DNA of 64,000 bases from G963665185 sp049723905 (GTDB lineage: Bacteria > Desulfobacterota > Desulfovibrionia > Desulfovibrionales > Desulfovibrionaceae): positions 3,100,001-3,164,000 of the forward strand of contig NZ_JBJKFD010000001.1 of NCBI RefSeq assembly GCF_049723905.1, written 5' to 3'. The notes under the pieces were generated by a model. That model saw nothing but the letters and a program-made list of their open reading frames with translations, had not been told where the DNA came from and made no database searches. Shown here piece after piece: positions 25,211-34,595 of the stretch; position 1 is the stretch's first letter, and each line of letters opens with the position of its first letter. The translations under genes and the position numbers were made by a program.

Positions 25211-26356
25211 CTACATGTAGTTCGCCACGATGATGAGCACGCCGCAGATGGCGCTGATAATGATGGCTGGCCGTCCGCCAAAGGCCCTGAACTTGGTGCT
25301 CCGGCCCTCGGAGCGCATTTTCCAGACCATGGCGCAGGGCAGGAAGATGGCAATAATCGCCAGGGCCACTCCGGCGTGCGACAGAGCCGCGATAAAGCCG
25401 TTGGGGGCCAGCAGCGAGGCTGCCATGGGCGGCAGAAACACGGCCAGGCTGGTTCCGGCGCGTCCGGCCGAATCATTGGACCGTTTGAAGGTTTCCGCCA
25501 CCAGGTCGAAGAGGCCCAGGGACACCCCGAAAAACGAGGTCAGCAGGGCCAGCAGCGTAAACGTGGAAAGTATGTTCTGCACCCAGTGGGAGCCGCCGCT
25601 GGTGAGTGCCACCAGGGCGTCCACGTTGGTCATGCCCGCCAGTTGCGAGGGCGTGGCGCTGCCCATGGAAAGCAGAAGCCAGAGAATGTAGCAGACGCCG
25701 GGAATGGCGCTGCCAATGATGAATATTCGTACCAGGGCTTTTTTGTCCGCGCCCACAAAGGACACGATGCTGGGAATGGACCCGTGGTAGCCGAACGAGG
25801 TGAACAGCACGGGCAGTGCGATAAGCAGGGTGGAGGGCGAGGCTTTGCCCAGGCTGAGGTTGGACATGTTGAGCTTGCCGCCCAACACCGCGAAACTCAG
25901 CACCATGGCCCCGAGCATGGTTATGAACAGAAACTTGTTCACCGTGATCAGGGTGTTGGTACCGCAGTACAGGATAAAGGCGCTGACAGCCGCGAAGATG
26001 ATTGTCCCCAGGCGGGAATCAAGGCCCGTAGCCCCGGCAATGAGGTTGCCCATGCCGGTCATGTAGGCCACAAGCAGGCAGTAGAGCAGAAAGAACACGC
26101 TGGCCGTGGCCACCAACTGGCCTGGTCGGCCCAGAATTTTCAGGGCCATGGTGTTGAAATGGGCGCCTTCGCCGACTTCCAGGTTCACTTCCAGAACCAT
26201 CATGGCCGAATACATGGCGACAATCCACATGAACAGAAGAACGAGCGAGCCGTTGGTGAATCCCAGCCTGCCTATTGCCATGGGAAGGCCGAGCATGCCT
26301 GCGCCTATGGCGGTTCCGGCGACAATGCTGATGGCACCGATTTTTGAGGAACGCAT
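25211..26356 (-). CDS. aromatic amino acid permease (TyrP/Mtr, HAAAP type)
   Basis: A 381-residue inner-membrane permease with about eleven hydrophobic helices. The N-terminus IGAISIVAGTAIGAGMLGLP is the signature of the hydroxy/aromatic amino acid permease family; GYHGSIPSIVSF is another family segment. ATG 26356 has a GGAG site. It is likely a proton symporter bringing in tyrosine or tryptophan. It stands 3-prime of the dehydrogenase, synthetase and indolepyruvate oxidoreductase genes, all on the minus strand, which agrees with aromatic amino acids as substrates of that set. Confidence 0.85.
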   Translation of the reverse strand: MRSSKIGAISIVAGTAIGAGMLGLPMAIGRLGFTNGSLVLLFMWIVAMYSAMMVLEVNLEVGEGAHFNTMALKILGRPGQLVATASVFFLLYCLLVAYMTGMGNLIAGATGLDSRLGTIIFAAVSAFILYCGTNTLITVNKFLFITMLGAMVLSFAVLGGKLNMSNLSLGKASPSTLLIALPVLFTSFGYHGSIPSIVSFVGADKKALVRIFIIGSAIPGVCYILWLLLSMGSATPSQLAGMTNVDALVALTSGGSHWVQNILSTFTLLALLTSFFGVSLGLFDLVAETFKRSNDSAGRAGTSLAVFLPPMAASLLAPNGFIAALSHAGVALAIIAIFLPCAMVWKMRSEGRSTKFRAFGGRPAIIISAICGVLIIVANYM

Positions 26357-26508
26357 GGATATCTCCCTCCCGAATTCCGGTTTGGGTTCGGGCGTTGCAT
26401 AATATACCTCTGGTTGCACCACAACATGAACATGCGTCGAAGACCCATGGCGCGGGCTGGTTAAGCACCATTGCACGCCATGGGCCCATTGCTCCGGAGA
26501 GCTTCGGA

Positions 26509-27738
26509 TTAGTTCTTCAGTTGTTCCAGGACGTATTCCAGGGCCGTGGCAGAGAGTTTCTTGCCGCCGGGAGCACGGTCCACAACAACCTTCAGTGCAT
26601 TGTAGATGGTTTGGGAGGCGTCGTTGAAGATGTCGCTTTCATCAAGGGAAACCTTCTGGCTCATCAGGTAGTTGAAGGCGCGGGCCATGGCGCTGTTGGC
26701 AATGAAGTCCGGGATGACGCTGAAGTTGTCATCGGCGAACTCGGCGGTGGACCCGTAGAAGATATCGTCGTCGCGGAAGGGCACGTTGGCGCCGCAGGCC
26801 AGAACCGTTACCCCGTGTTCCTTCATGGCTTCCAGCTGTTCGCGGGAGACCAGGCGGGAGGCGGCGCAAGGCATGAACACGTCCGCTCCGGCGTTCCAGA
26901 CCTTGGCCAGGGCTTCGTCGGCGGGGATGGCGTCCCTGCTTTCCAGGGTATTGCCGGACCGGTTCAGGAAGAGTTCGCGCACCTGCTCAAAGGGCAGGCC
27001 TTCGGGTTTTACCAGGCCGCATTCGCGGTCGAGAATGCCGACCAGCTGGCCACCCAGGGCGGACAGATAATAGGCGCTGGCCGCACCCACGGTTCCCCAG
27101 CCCTGCACCACAAAGCGCTTGCCCTTGGCGGTGTCGCCGGAGAGCTCGTAGAAATGGCGCACGGATTCGGCCACGCCGTATCCGGTGATGAGGTCGCCCA
27201 CAGTATAGCCGCGGGAGGGGTCGGGAGTCAGATCGGGAGATTTGACCACCATGCTCACGCCGTCGCGCAGCTGGCTGATCTTTTCGATGCGTTGCTGTTC
27301 GGTAGGATGGAAGTGGCCGGTGACCACGCCTTCCTGCGGATGCCACAGACCAAAGTCTTCCGTGATGGGGTTCACTTCGGTCATTTCAAAGACGTTCAGG
27401 TCGCCGCCTGTGCCGTAGTAGCTTTTGAGCAGAGGCATAACCGCCTTGTACCAGCGTTTGAGCACGCCTTCCTTGCGGGGGTCTTGCGGGTCGAAGTTGA
27501 TGCCGGATTTGGCACCGCCGATATGTGGGCCGGAAATGGCAAATTTGATTTCCATGGTTTTGGCCAAAGACACCACTTCGTGCTTGTCCAGGCCTTTGCG
27601 CATGCGGGTTCCTCCACCAGCAGCCCCGCCCCGCAGGGTGTTGATCACTGCCCATCCCTTGGCGTCTGTCTCTGTGTCCTGCCATTCGAATACGATTTCC
27701 GGTGTCTTGTCCTCAAAGGCTCTCAACAGATCTTTCAT
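26509..27738 (-). CDS. Glu/Leu/Phe/Val dehydrogenase family protein
   Basis: A 409-residue NAD(P)-dependent amino acid dehydrogenase. The substrate domain has RGGAAGGGTRMRKGLDKHEV and KFAISGPHIGGAKSGINFDP, with the lysines used for glutamate-type catalysis. The Rossmann domain has VVQGWGTVGAASAYY and ends with FADDNFSVIPDFIANSA. A GGAGTGA site precedes ATG 27738. In this operon it would collect amino groups after transamination: glutamate to 2-oxoglutarate plus ammonia and NADH. Substrate choice between glutamate and branched or aromatic amino acids cannot be read safely. Confidence 0.87.
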   Translation of the reverse strand: MKDLLRAFEDKTPEIVFEWQDTETDAKGWAVINTLRGGAAGGGTRMRKGLDKHEVVSLAKTMEIKFAISGPHIGGAKSGINFDPQDPRKEGVLKRWYKAVMPLLKSYYGTGGDLNVFEMTEVNPITEDFGLWHPQEGVVTGHFHPTEQQRIEKISQLRDGVSMVVKSPDLTPDPSRGYTVGDLITGYGVAESVRHFYELSGDTAKGKRFVVQGWGTVGAASAYYLSALGGQLVGILDRECGLVKPEGLPFEQVRELFLNRSGNTLESRDAIPADEALAKVWNAGADVFMPCAASRLVSREQLEAMKEHGVTVLACGANVPFRDDDIFYGSTAEFADDNFSVIPDFIANSAMARAFNYLMSQKVSLDESDIFNDASQTIYNALKVVVDRAPGGKKLSATALEYVLEQLKN

Positions 27739-27846
27739 GATTTCACTCCAAATGTGGTTTGTGTGAGAAACTTCCGTGAACCTATTGGTCAATTGAGGCT
27801 GTGCAGGCGCACACTCGCACCTCTGCATCCGCCTCGTGGTCTCCGA

Positions 27847-30249
27847 TTATTCGTGGCGCATCCTTTCGGCATACAGGCGCGCTTCGATGTACAGGGAAAG
27901 CGATGCCACGGCCCGGTCGCATGCGGGAAACACGGGAACACCTCCGGCATTGAGGACATCGCGGAGTGGGTCGTAAAGACGTCCGCCATCCACCACGGCC
28001 ACCAGGGGCTTGTCCGTGCTTTGGCCCAGCTGTGTCAGAAGCGGGGCCACGCCCTCTTCCGCATCCAGGGAAAAGGCGGCCACCGGTGTGTCGGCCAGGG
28101 TGTGCATGGCGGGGGACAAGGGGTCGAGCCCGATGACCAGGGCGTCGACGCCCTTGTCTTCAAGCAGGTGGCGGGCAATGGTTACGTGGGTCTCGTCGTC
28201 GGCCGCCGGATTGATGTCCAGCGGGTTGCCCACGGTGACCAGGGCGTCGAGTTTTTTCCGGCGCAGGATCTCGGTGATCTGCTTTTTGGAGGTCTGGCCA
28301 AAGTCGGCCAGCTGGATGTGGTAGTCGTCCGACTGGATGGAGTCGGCCATGCCCACGGCCTCGAATCCGGCACCGCTTACAGCTCCCAGGCGGTTGCCGC
28401 CAAGCTGTTTTGTAGCCAGGTTCTCGGCCAGCAGAAAAAGATCCTGAAATTCGGTGAATGTCCGGGCCACGATGGCTCCGGCCTGGCGTACGCAGGACTC
28501 GCAGACCATGTAGTCGCCGGCCAGCGAAGCCGTATGCCCGCTGGTGGCGCTTTTGCCTTCGGGCGTGCGTCCGGCCTTGTAGAAAACCACTTCCTTTCCG
28601 GCCAGAACCGCGGCGCGTACCGCGGTGCAGAATTCCAGGCCGTCCAGGTCGTTGAAGCCTTCCGCGTAGACCGCGATAACGTCCACCTGGTCGGAATCCT
28701 TGAAATACTTGACCATGTCGCCCAGGGTCAGGTCGGTCTGGTTGCCCATGGAAACCATGTAGGCGGGGTGCAGGTCCGGGCACTGGCTGATGCGGTTGAG
28801 CATGAACGCGCCGCTTTGGCTGACAAGGGCCGAACGGTGCGTTCTGGCCGTGCGGTTCTTGGGAAATTTTTCCTCGGGAATGAACCAGGTATCGTACCCG
28901 CCGGGGTGCGAGACCACACCCATGCAGTTGGCCCCGATAAAGATCGGTCCGCCGTCGCCTTTGCCGTGAACTTCGTTGATGGCCCGGCTTACGGCCGCGG
29001 CCCGCTCGTGGCTGTCCTCGGTTTCCCCCATACCGCCGGGGATGAGCATGACGCTTTCGGCAGCGTCCAGGCGGATCACCTCGTCCACAAGGTCGGGCAC
29101 CTGGGAGGCGGCCACGGCCACCACGAACAGGTCGAGTTTTTCCGGGAGCGAGGCCAGGTCTGGATAGCAGCGGATGCCGTCCAGTTCGTCTCGTCCCGGC
29201 CGCAGAATGCAGATGTTTTCCCTGGCAAATCCTTCGGCCAGGATGTTGTCCAGAATGTTCCGCCCAAAGTTCTTGCGCTTGGTGGATACGCCGATAATGC
29301 CGATTTTCTTGGGATGGAGCAGGGAATCTATCTTGGCGATGGGGCGTTGGTTTCCATGCGCTTTGGGCAGGGAGAATTTGCACATGCCGTCCAGGGGAAC
29401 CATCAGGTAGTTGGTAAAGGCATATGGGTTGATCTCCATTTCCTGGATGACGAACCCGGCCTCGGGATTTCCAGGGGAAAAATGGCGGCCCATTGCAATG
29501 AACGAGGAAAAGCATTCCAGCAGCTGCTCGTCCGTCACCACCCGGCGCTGTCCGCGGGTGAGCCCGGCCAGCTTGCGGTAGGAGATGGTCTTGCGGAACT
29601 GCTCAAAAAAGTCTTCGCCGGTGGTCAGCTCGCACGAGGCGGCCACGATGGCCTGTCCCTTGCGGAAACGTTGGGCATACAGCTCGGTGTCTGTTCCGCC
29701 CAGCCCAGCACTGACCACCATGCCGAATTCGCGTGTATAGCGCAGGCCCACGATGAGCTCGTTGCCAAAGGAACTGGAATCCGGAGGCATGAACTGCACC
29801 AGGAGCACGCCCTTGATGTCGCCCCGGATGGCCTCCAGCAGGTCGTCGCCGTCCAGCCCCTTGTATTCCTCGGGGGCGTGGGCCAGCTTGAGCCGGATCA
29901 TGTTGGCGTAGTTTTCCGGCACCTCGCTGACCATGCGGCGCACGGCCGAGCGTACACTGTCCTCGTCGCGGGGTACGATGCGCACCCCGCCCACTTCGGT
30001 TTTATGCACAATGGTGGGGGAGACGATCTTGAGCACGACCTTGTCGCCGGGCAATCCCCGGAGCGTCTCGTCCGTCACCCTGGCCCCACGCGGGAGCAGC
30101 ACGCTGCGGGGCGGTGTTTCCGCGCCCGAACGGCCAAGCAGGTTGTAGACCTCGTACTCGAAAAGATGGTTGCGCCCTTCGGCATGCGCATCACGGAACA
30201 GCGTGGTTATGGCGTCGTAATCGATGGATACTTCGGTTTTCGCTTCCAT
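27847..30249 (-). CDS. ADP-forming acyl-CoA synthetase (acetate-CoA ligase family, fused subunits)
   Basis: An 800-residue fused NDP-forming synthetase. Domain order is ATP-grasp first (about 30-250), then a CoA-binding Rossmann domain starting at KIGIIGVSTKRKNFGRNI, then two succinyl-CoA-ligase-like domains. The phospho-histidine site lies in TSGHTASLAGDY. It converts an acyl- or aryl-CoA, ADP and phosphate to the free acid, CoA and ATP, that is, substrate-level phosphorylation. ATG 30249 has an AAGGA site; longer frames upstream lack family similarity. It follows the indolepyruvate oxidoreductase gene after about 170 bases and should use its product. Confidence 0.88.
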   Translation of the reverse strand: MEAKTEVSIDYDAITTLFRDAHAEGRNHLFEYEVYNLLGRSGAETPPRSVLLPRGARVTDETLRGLPGDKVVLKIVSPTIVHKTEVGGVRIVPRDEDSVRSAVRRMVSEVPENYANMIRLKLAHAPEEYKGLDGDDLLEAIRGDIKGVLLVQFMPPDSSSFGNELIVGLRYTREFGMVVSAGLGGTDTELYAQRFRKGQAIVAASCELTTGEDFFEQFRKTISYRKLAGLTRGQRRVVTDEQLLECFSSFIAMGRHFSPGNPEAGFVIQEMEINPYAFTNYLMVPLDGMCKFSLPKAHGNQRPIAKIDSLLHPKKIGIIGVSTKRKNFGRNILDNILAEGFARENICILRPGRDELDGIRCYPDLASLPEKLDLFVVAVAASQVPDLVDEVIRLDAAESVMLIPGGMGETEDSHERAAAVSRAINEVHGKGDGGPIFIGANCMGVVSHPGGYDTWFIPEEKFPKNRTARTHRSALVSQSGAFMLNRISQCPDLHPAYMVSMGNQTDLTLGDMVKYFKDSDQVDVIAVYAEGFNDLDGLEFCTAVRAAVLAGKEVVFYKAGRTPEGKSATSGHTASLAGDYMVCESCVRQAGAIVARTFTEFQDLFLLAENLATKQLGGNRLGAVSGAGFEAVGMADSIQSDDYHIQLADFGQTSKKQITEILRRKKLDALVTVGNPLDINPAADDETHVTIARHLLEDKGVDALVIGLDPLSPAMHTLADTPVAAFSLDAEEGVAPLLTQLGQSTDKPLVAVVDGGRLYDPLRDVLNAGGVPVFPACDRAVASLSLYIEARLYAERMRHE

Positions 30250-30307
30250 TGCGTGGTCCTTCAATATGAAAATTGCAGGGTGGAAGAAACAGCCCCTCAT
30301 GCGCTGT

Positions 30308-30405
30308 CCGCAAAATGCAGCTCTTTATTTTGCGGAGGGTCGCTTCTGTCGCTTCCGGAATGTTCCCAATTTCCGGTCGCGCCTGGCGGGCTGTACCCGC
30401 CAGGC
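30308..30405 (-). other. two hairpins in the oxidoreductase-synthetase spacer
   Basis: CCGCAAAAT with ATTTTGCGG (30308-30336) and GCCTGGCGGG with CCCGCCAGGC (30381-30405) lie in the 171-base gap. Neither has a T-run on the minus strand, so they look like transcript-processing or partial-attenuation structures rather than full terminators. Confidence 0.5.
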
Positions 30406-30420
30406 TTTGCGTCGCTCGCA

Positions 30421-32919
30421 CTAGGCCAGACGTCTTCCCGCCTGGAATGCGGCATGGTTGGCCGTCCAGATGGCGGGTTTGGGGCTGACGCTCTTGAGCG
30501 CCTGGAGCCACAGTTCGGGCGGGAACGCGGCAAAGGGGTCCAGCATGCTCAGGGCGCCGATCATGACCACGTTGGCGATACGGCCGGTGGCGTCGCCCAG
30601 GGCAAGCGCCTCGTCCAGCACGTCCATCTCCACCACTTTGTAGTCGGCCAGGGTCTGCACTATTTCGTCGTGTGCGGGGTAGGCGTCCTCGTGCACGCCG
30701 TAGGGCAGTACCTTGGTGGTTGCCAGCAGCACGCTGCCGCCGGGGCGCAGCATGTCTATGAAACCGGGGCGCAGGACTTCGCTCTGCTCCATGCAGACCA
30801 GACAGTCCGCGGTTCCCGGCAGAAGCACCGGGGAGCAGACCTTGCCGCAGCTGAAGGTGGAGATGACCGGGCCGCCCATCTGGGCCATGCCGTGGGTTTC
30901 CCCCTTGACCACGTTGGTGTCGCCGTAGCCCGCCAGGAAGGCCAGACGGGTCAGTACGCGACCGAAAAACAGGTTGCCCTGGCCGCCAACGCCGCGAATG
31001 GCCACGCTCACCCTTTCCGGCAGGTCAAAGGAGCCGGCTTTGGGCAGAGTGATGGTGTCCGGCGCTTCCGGCAGTTCCACCTGGGCGCATTGGGCGGTTT
31101 CGCACGAGTCGTCTACGGAAATGGCGCCCACCGGGCACATCTGGGAGCAGGCCGCGGGCTGGCTTACACAGCCTGTGCATAAGTTGTTGAACGAAGGCAG
31201 CCCTTCGGCGTCGGCCTGGATGCCGGGGCATATCTGGCAGAGGCCACAGCGTTTGCACAGTTCGGCATCCACCTTCAGGCGGGTGCCGTAGCTCTGCTTG
31301 GGCATTTTGCGGATGCACACGCCGGTAACCACCAGGGTTGTAAAGTCGCCGTTTTCAGCATTCTGGAGTGCGGTGGTCAGGGCCTTGCGGATGGCTTTGC
31401 GGTCGTAGCCGCTCACTTCCAGCACCTTGGCGCCGTGCGCGGCCAGGGAGGCCTTGAGGTCGAAGCTGTTGGTCTGGCCCGCCAGGTTTACGGGTGAAGT
31501 GGGGCCGGGCTGGCCGCCGGTCATGGCGGTCCAATTGTTGTCCAGAATGACCTTTACCCCCGGCACCTGCCGAAACAGGCTGTTGCGGGTGCTGTCCATG
31601 CCACTGTGGCATTCGGTGCCGTCGCCCAGCAGGCTGATGCATTTTCCGGCCTTGTCCGGGTTTGCCAGGACAAATCCGGCCCGGTTGGACTCGCTGGTTC
31701 CCATGGCTACGTTGGTGTCCAGGGCATCCATGAAATAGAGCAGGGTGTTGCAGCCGATGTCGCCGAAACAGGCTTCTATCTTGCCCTTTTTGCGCATCTG
31801 CCGAACGGTTTCGCCAAACAGGCGGTAGGGGCATCCGGCGCAGATCATGGGGGGGCGTTTGAGTGGTGCCACGCCTGCGGCCTCGCTAATCTGCAGGCTC
31901 AGCCCCAGGCGCGAGGCGACCAGGGTCGGGGTCCATTCGGTGAGGCTTTCGGACGGGGCCTTTCCCTTTACCAGCAAACCGCAGCGTTCCAGCTCTTCCT
32001 GAACAAAGCGGTAGCCGTCCTCTATAACGTGGACGTCGCCGTCAATGGCCTGGCAGAATTCGCGGATGCGCTGCATGGGCAGGGGAAAGGTCAGTCCCAG
32101 GGACAGAATGTCGATATCCTCGCCCAAAGATTCCTTGACTTCGCGCACCATCATCTCGGTGGCGCCGTAGGTGATGACGCCAACCTTGCCCGAGCCTTTT
32201 TCCCATGTATTGAGAGGGCTTTCCTCGGCCATTTGTTGCAGTGCGGGCAACCGGTGGGACAGGACTTTTTCGTAGTTTGCCCTGGCAGCCACAGGCAGGG
32301 TGTTGAAGGACTTGAGCGGTGCGGAAAGCTCCACACGGTCGCGTTTGGCAATGTCCGAAAGGCGGACCAGTCCTTCGCTGTGGCAGAGCGTTCCGCTTGC
32401 CAGGATGACCACGGGGGTCTTGAATGCGCGGCTTATGTCCGCAGCCCGTCCGGCTGCCTCGTGCATTTCCTGGTGGTTGCGGGGCTCGAGGATGGGGATG
32501 AAGCAGCTTTTGATAAAGGGACGCGGGTCCACCAGGTGTTGCGTGGAACTGGGGGTGAAATCCGAAGCAACGTAGTAGACCAGCGCGCCCCTGTCTCCGT
32601 TGAAAAAGGCGGAGCTGCTGAAGGGGTCGCCCGCCTGGAAAAGGCCGGGAATCTTCATGGTAACAACGCAGTCGTTGCCAGCCAGGGAATAGCCATGTCC
32701 CACGGACACGGCGGCCGCCTCGCTTACGGACCAGCCCACGGAGAGCATATCCTGAACCTGGCTCAGGCCCCTGTCTATGACTTCGGTACTCGGGGTTCCC
32801 GGATATCCGTCCACAGCGTGGATGCCCGAACGGACGCAGCCCACGGCAAAGGCCATGTTTCCCTGAAGAACAGTCGCCTCACCTGCATTCTGGGTACAGA
32901 GCTTCCTGACTGGATTCAT
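30421..32919 (-). CDS. fused indolepyruvate:ferredoxin oxidoreductase (IorA-IorB)
   Basis: An 832-residue fusion of both subunits. The IorA part has AVDGYPGTPSTEVID, a TPP-binding region with LLGDGTECHSGMDS and DNNWTAMTGGQPGP, and a ferredoxin region CKRCGLCQICPG plus CTGC and CSQMCPVGAI. From about residue 640 the IorB (gamma-like) part starts: VSVAIRGVGGQGNLFFGRVL and MAQMGGPVISTF. It oxidises indolepyruvate and other aryl-2-oxoacids to aryl-acetyl-CoA, reducing ferredoxin. The first cluster has CX2CX2CX2CP spacing instead of the common CX3CP end. ATG 32919 has GGGAG. It is the first gene of the operon, divergent from a GntR regulator. Confidence 0.9.
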   Translation of the reverse strand: MNPVRKLCTQNAGEATVLQGNMAFAVGCVRSGIHAVDGYPGTPSTEVIDRGLSQVQDMLSVGWSVSEAAAVSVGHGYSLAGNDCVVTMKIPGLFQAGDPFSSSAFFNGDRGALVYYVASDFTPSSTQHLVDPRPFIKSCFIPILEPRNHQEMHEAAGRAADISRAFKTPVVILASGTLCHSEGLVRLSDIAKRDRVELSAPLKSFNTLPVAARANYEKVLSHRLPALQQMAEESPLNTWEKGSGKVGVITYGATEMMVREVKESLGEDIDILSLGLTFPLPMQRIREFCQAIDGDVHVIEDGYRFVQEELERCGLLVKGKAPSESLTEWTPTLVASRLGLSLQISEAAGVAPLKRPPMICAGCPYRLFGETVRQMRKKGKIEACFGDIGCNTLLYFMDALDTNVAMGTSESNRAGFVLANPDKAGKCISLLGDGTECHSGMDSTRNSLFRQVPGVKVILDNNWTAMTGGQPGPTSPVNLAGQTNSFDLKASLAAHGAKVLEVSGYDRKAIRKALTTALQNAENGDFTTLVVTGVCIRKMPKQSYGTRLKVDAELCKRCGLCQICPGIQADAEGLPSFNNLCTGCVSQPAACSQMCPVGAISVDDSCETAQCAQVELPEAPDTITLPKAGSFDLPERVSVAIRGVGGQGNLFFGRVLTRLAFLAGYGDTNVVKGETHGMAQMGGPVISTFSCGKVCSPVLLPGTADCLVCMEQSEVLRPGFIDMLRPGGSVLLATTKVLPYGVHEDAYPAHDEIVQTLADYKVVEMDVLDEALALGDATGRIANVVMIGALSMLDPFAAFPPELWLQALKSVSPKPAIWTANHAAFQAGRRLA

Positions 32920-32983
32920 TGAAAATTCTCCCTTATTTGGCATTGGCCGGAATATGGCTTTTCTTTAACGAATTTCGGGCAGG

Positions 32984-33012
32984 CTATTGAATGTCTGACA
33001 TTAGGTCAATAG
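32984..33012. promoter_or_regulatory. candidate GntR/FCD operator
   Basis: Nested dyad in the divergent gap: CTATTGA at 32984-32990 with TCAATAG at 33006-33012, enclosing the perfect 13-bp palindrome AATGTCTGACATT at 32990-33002. It lies about 65 bases upstream of the oxidoreductase start and about 200 bases from the divergent regulator gene, a fitting place for repression of the operon. Confidence 0.6.
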
Positions 33013-33213
33013 CGAAAATGGATTTTTTTGCTAATTTCGTTTTTTTCCTTGTATAAAATGTTGATATCCAAAAAATAGACCGGTTTGTTACGGAAGCAAG
33101 GGATAAGCTGCTGCAAGAGGAAGGGTTAGAAAGTAGGACATCAATAAACACATTCGACAGCGTGGATCTTTTCGACTACTTCTTTTAGATTGTAGAGTGG
33201 AGGGTACTCACCG

Positions 33214-33939
33214 ATGACAAAAACCTATACAGCTCCCGCTTCCAACCGCTGCGAGGAAGTCGTGGCCGCTTTGAAACGGGAAATTTTGCTGCAGCAGTAC
33301 ATACCGGGCGACAGCCTACCGCCCGAGGAGGTTCTGGCCCAGAAGTTCGTTGTAAGCCGGGCCATGGTTCGCGAAGCCCTGGGCATACTCAAGGCCCAGG
33401 GGTATCTGGAATCCAGACGGGGAAAGAACGGCGGGACGTTCGTCAAAAATATTCTGGAATCCGGCATGTTGGGCGATCTTTTTGGCGACCTTATCCTGAT
33501 GGGGAAAATGAAGATTTCCGACCTCATGTCCTCCCGCCTGCTCATCGAGCCGGAAGCCGCCAAGCTGGCGGCGCTCCATGCCTCCTCCATGGATCTTCAG
33601 GTATTGTCAGACATCAACGACAGGGTGGCCGCATCCACAAGCAGCAAAGAGCGTGTGGAGAACACCGTGGCGTTCCATGTGACCTTGGGCGGACTGTGCG
33701 GGAATCCTTTTTATGACATTTCCATTCGCAGCTTCATGAATTTTACCGCCGTGTTTGCCGAACTTTTCGGTTTTTCAGATCCGTACGTGCATAACGACGA
33801 TGCCCATAATGAAATATTGGAGGCATTGGTGATGCGCAACCCGAGCCTTTCGTACGAGCGCATGTTCGTCCATGTCTCCAGCATGAAGGCCGCCATGAGC
33901 TGCCAGGAAAAAATGTACCGAGAGGCGAAGTTGTTGTAA
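33214..33939 (+). CDS. GntR/FadR-family (FCD) regulator
   Basis: A 241-residue regulator. A winged helix at about 10-78 has REILLQQYIPGDSLPPEEVL, VSRAMVREALGILKAQGYLE and SRRGKNGGTFV. The C-terminal FCD domain is all-helical, with SRLLIEPEAAKLAAL, FHVTLGGLCGNPF and DDAHNEILEALV; the Asp and His residues would bind a metal and a carboxylate effector. It is divergent from the oxidoreductase-synthetase-dehydrogenase-permease genes, so it is likely their regulator, sensing an amino acid, 2-oxoacid or aryl acetate. Confidence 0.9.
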   Translation: MTKTYTAPASNRCEEVVAALKREILLQQYIPGDSLPPEEVLAQKFVVSRAMVREALGILKAQGYLESRRGKNGGTFVKNILESGMLGDLFGDLILMGKMKISDLMSSRLLIEPEAAKLAALHASSMDLQVLSDINDRVAASTSSKERVENTVAFHVTLGGLCGNPFYDISIRSFMNFTAVFAELFGFSDPYVHNDDAHNEILEALVMRNPSLSYERMFVHVSSMKAAMSCQEKMYREAKLL

Positions 33940-34147
33940 TATGTTTAAAAAGGCTGCCGTTTGAGGCCGGAATTATTTTTTTGCCTGGGATGTCCGGGAA
34001 TTACAGAAAAGTTTTCCCCTGCCTGTGAAAAAATCGTGTCAACCCCCTTGCGCGAAATTTCCGAACGTCTACCATAGGAATTTCCGGCGGAGAAAAGGGA
34101 TTTGTCTTTGCCGGATTTCTTCCGAACCACGACTCAAGGATTTTATT

Positions 34148-34591
34148 ATGTCACAAACGAGTCTCGCCGCAGGCGAGTCGATAGTCTGCCGCTGCACCAA
34201 GTGTGGTGATGAAAGAAAACATACCATCGTCGCCATGGTCGACGGGTCCATTGCCAAGGTGCAGTGCGACACCTGCCAGGGCGTTCATAAATATCGTTCC
34301 GCCAGCGATGCCAAGAAAACCACGACCAAGCGTACCGGAACGACGCGCACGACCAAGGCCGCAAAACAAGCTGCCGAGGCTGCCCAACTGCACAAGGAAT
34401 GGGAAAACCTGACCACGGAAACGGCTGAAGGCAAGCCGCTTACCTATTCCATGTCTGTTGAACTTTCCAAGGGTTCCCTGGTGGAACATCCGATTTTTGG
34501 CGTCGGCTCGGTGCGCAAGACCATTTATCCGGACAAGGCGGAGATTCTTTTCGAAGCGGGGATGAAGGTCTTACGCTGCAAGACTGTATAA
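34148..34591 (+). CDS. small zinc-ribbon protein of unknown function
   Basis: A 147-residue soluble protein. An N-terminal zinc ribbon has CRCTKCGDERKH and CDTCQGVHKY. A Lys/Thr-rich basic segment (TTKRTGTTRTTKAAKQAAE) and a C-terminal domain with VEHPIFGVGSVRKTIYPDKA follow; the latter resembles small RNA-polymerase- or nucleic-acid-binding barrels of the CarD/Tudor sort. ATG 34148 is chosen for its AAGG site and because upstream residues look non-coding. The basic stretch suggests nucleic acid binding. The gene stands alone and is followed five bases later by a nested palindromic element. Confidence 0.65.
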   Translation: MSQTSLAAGESIVCRCTKCGDERKHTIVAMVDGSIAKVQCDTCQGVHKYRSASDAKKTTTKRTGTTRTTKAAKQAAEAAQLHKEWENLTTETAEGKPLTYSMSVELSKGSLVEHPIFGVGSVRKTIYPDKAEILFEAGMKVLRCKTV

Positions 34592-34595
34592 ATTT

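Noticed and set aside
26344..31182. A 1612-codon open frame on the plus strand
   Set aside because: It runs antisense to the permease, dehydrogenase, synthetase and oxidoreductase genes, all with clear families. GC-rich codon bias leaves the opposite strand open; the protein shows no known motif.
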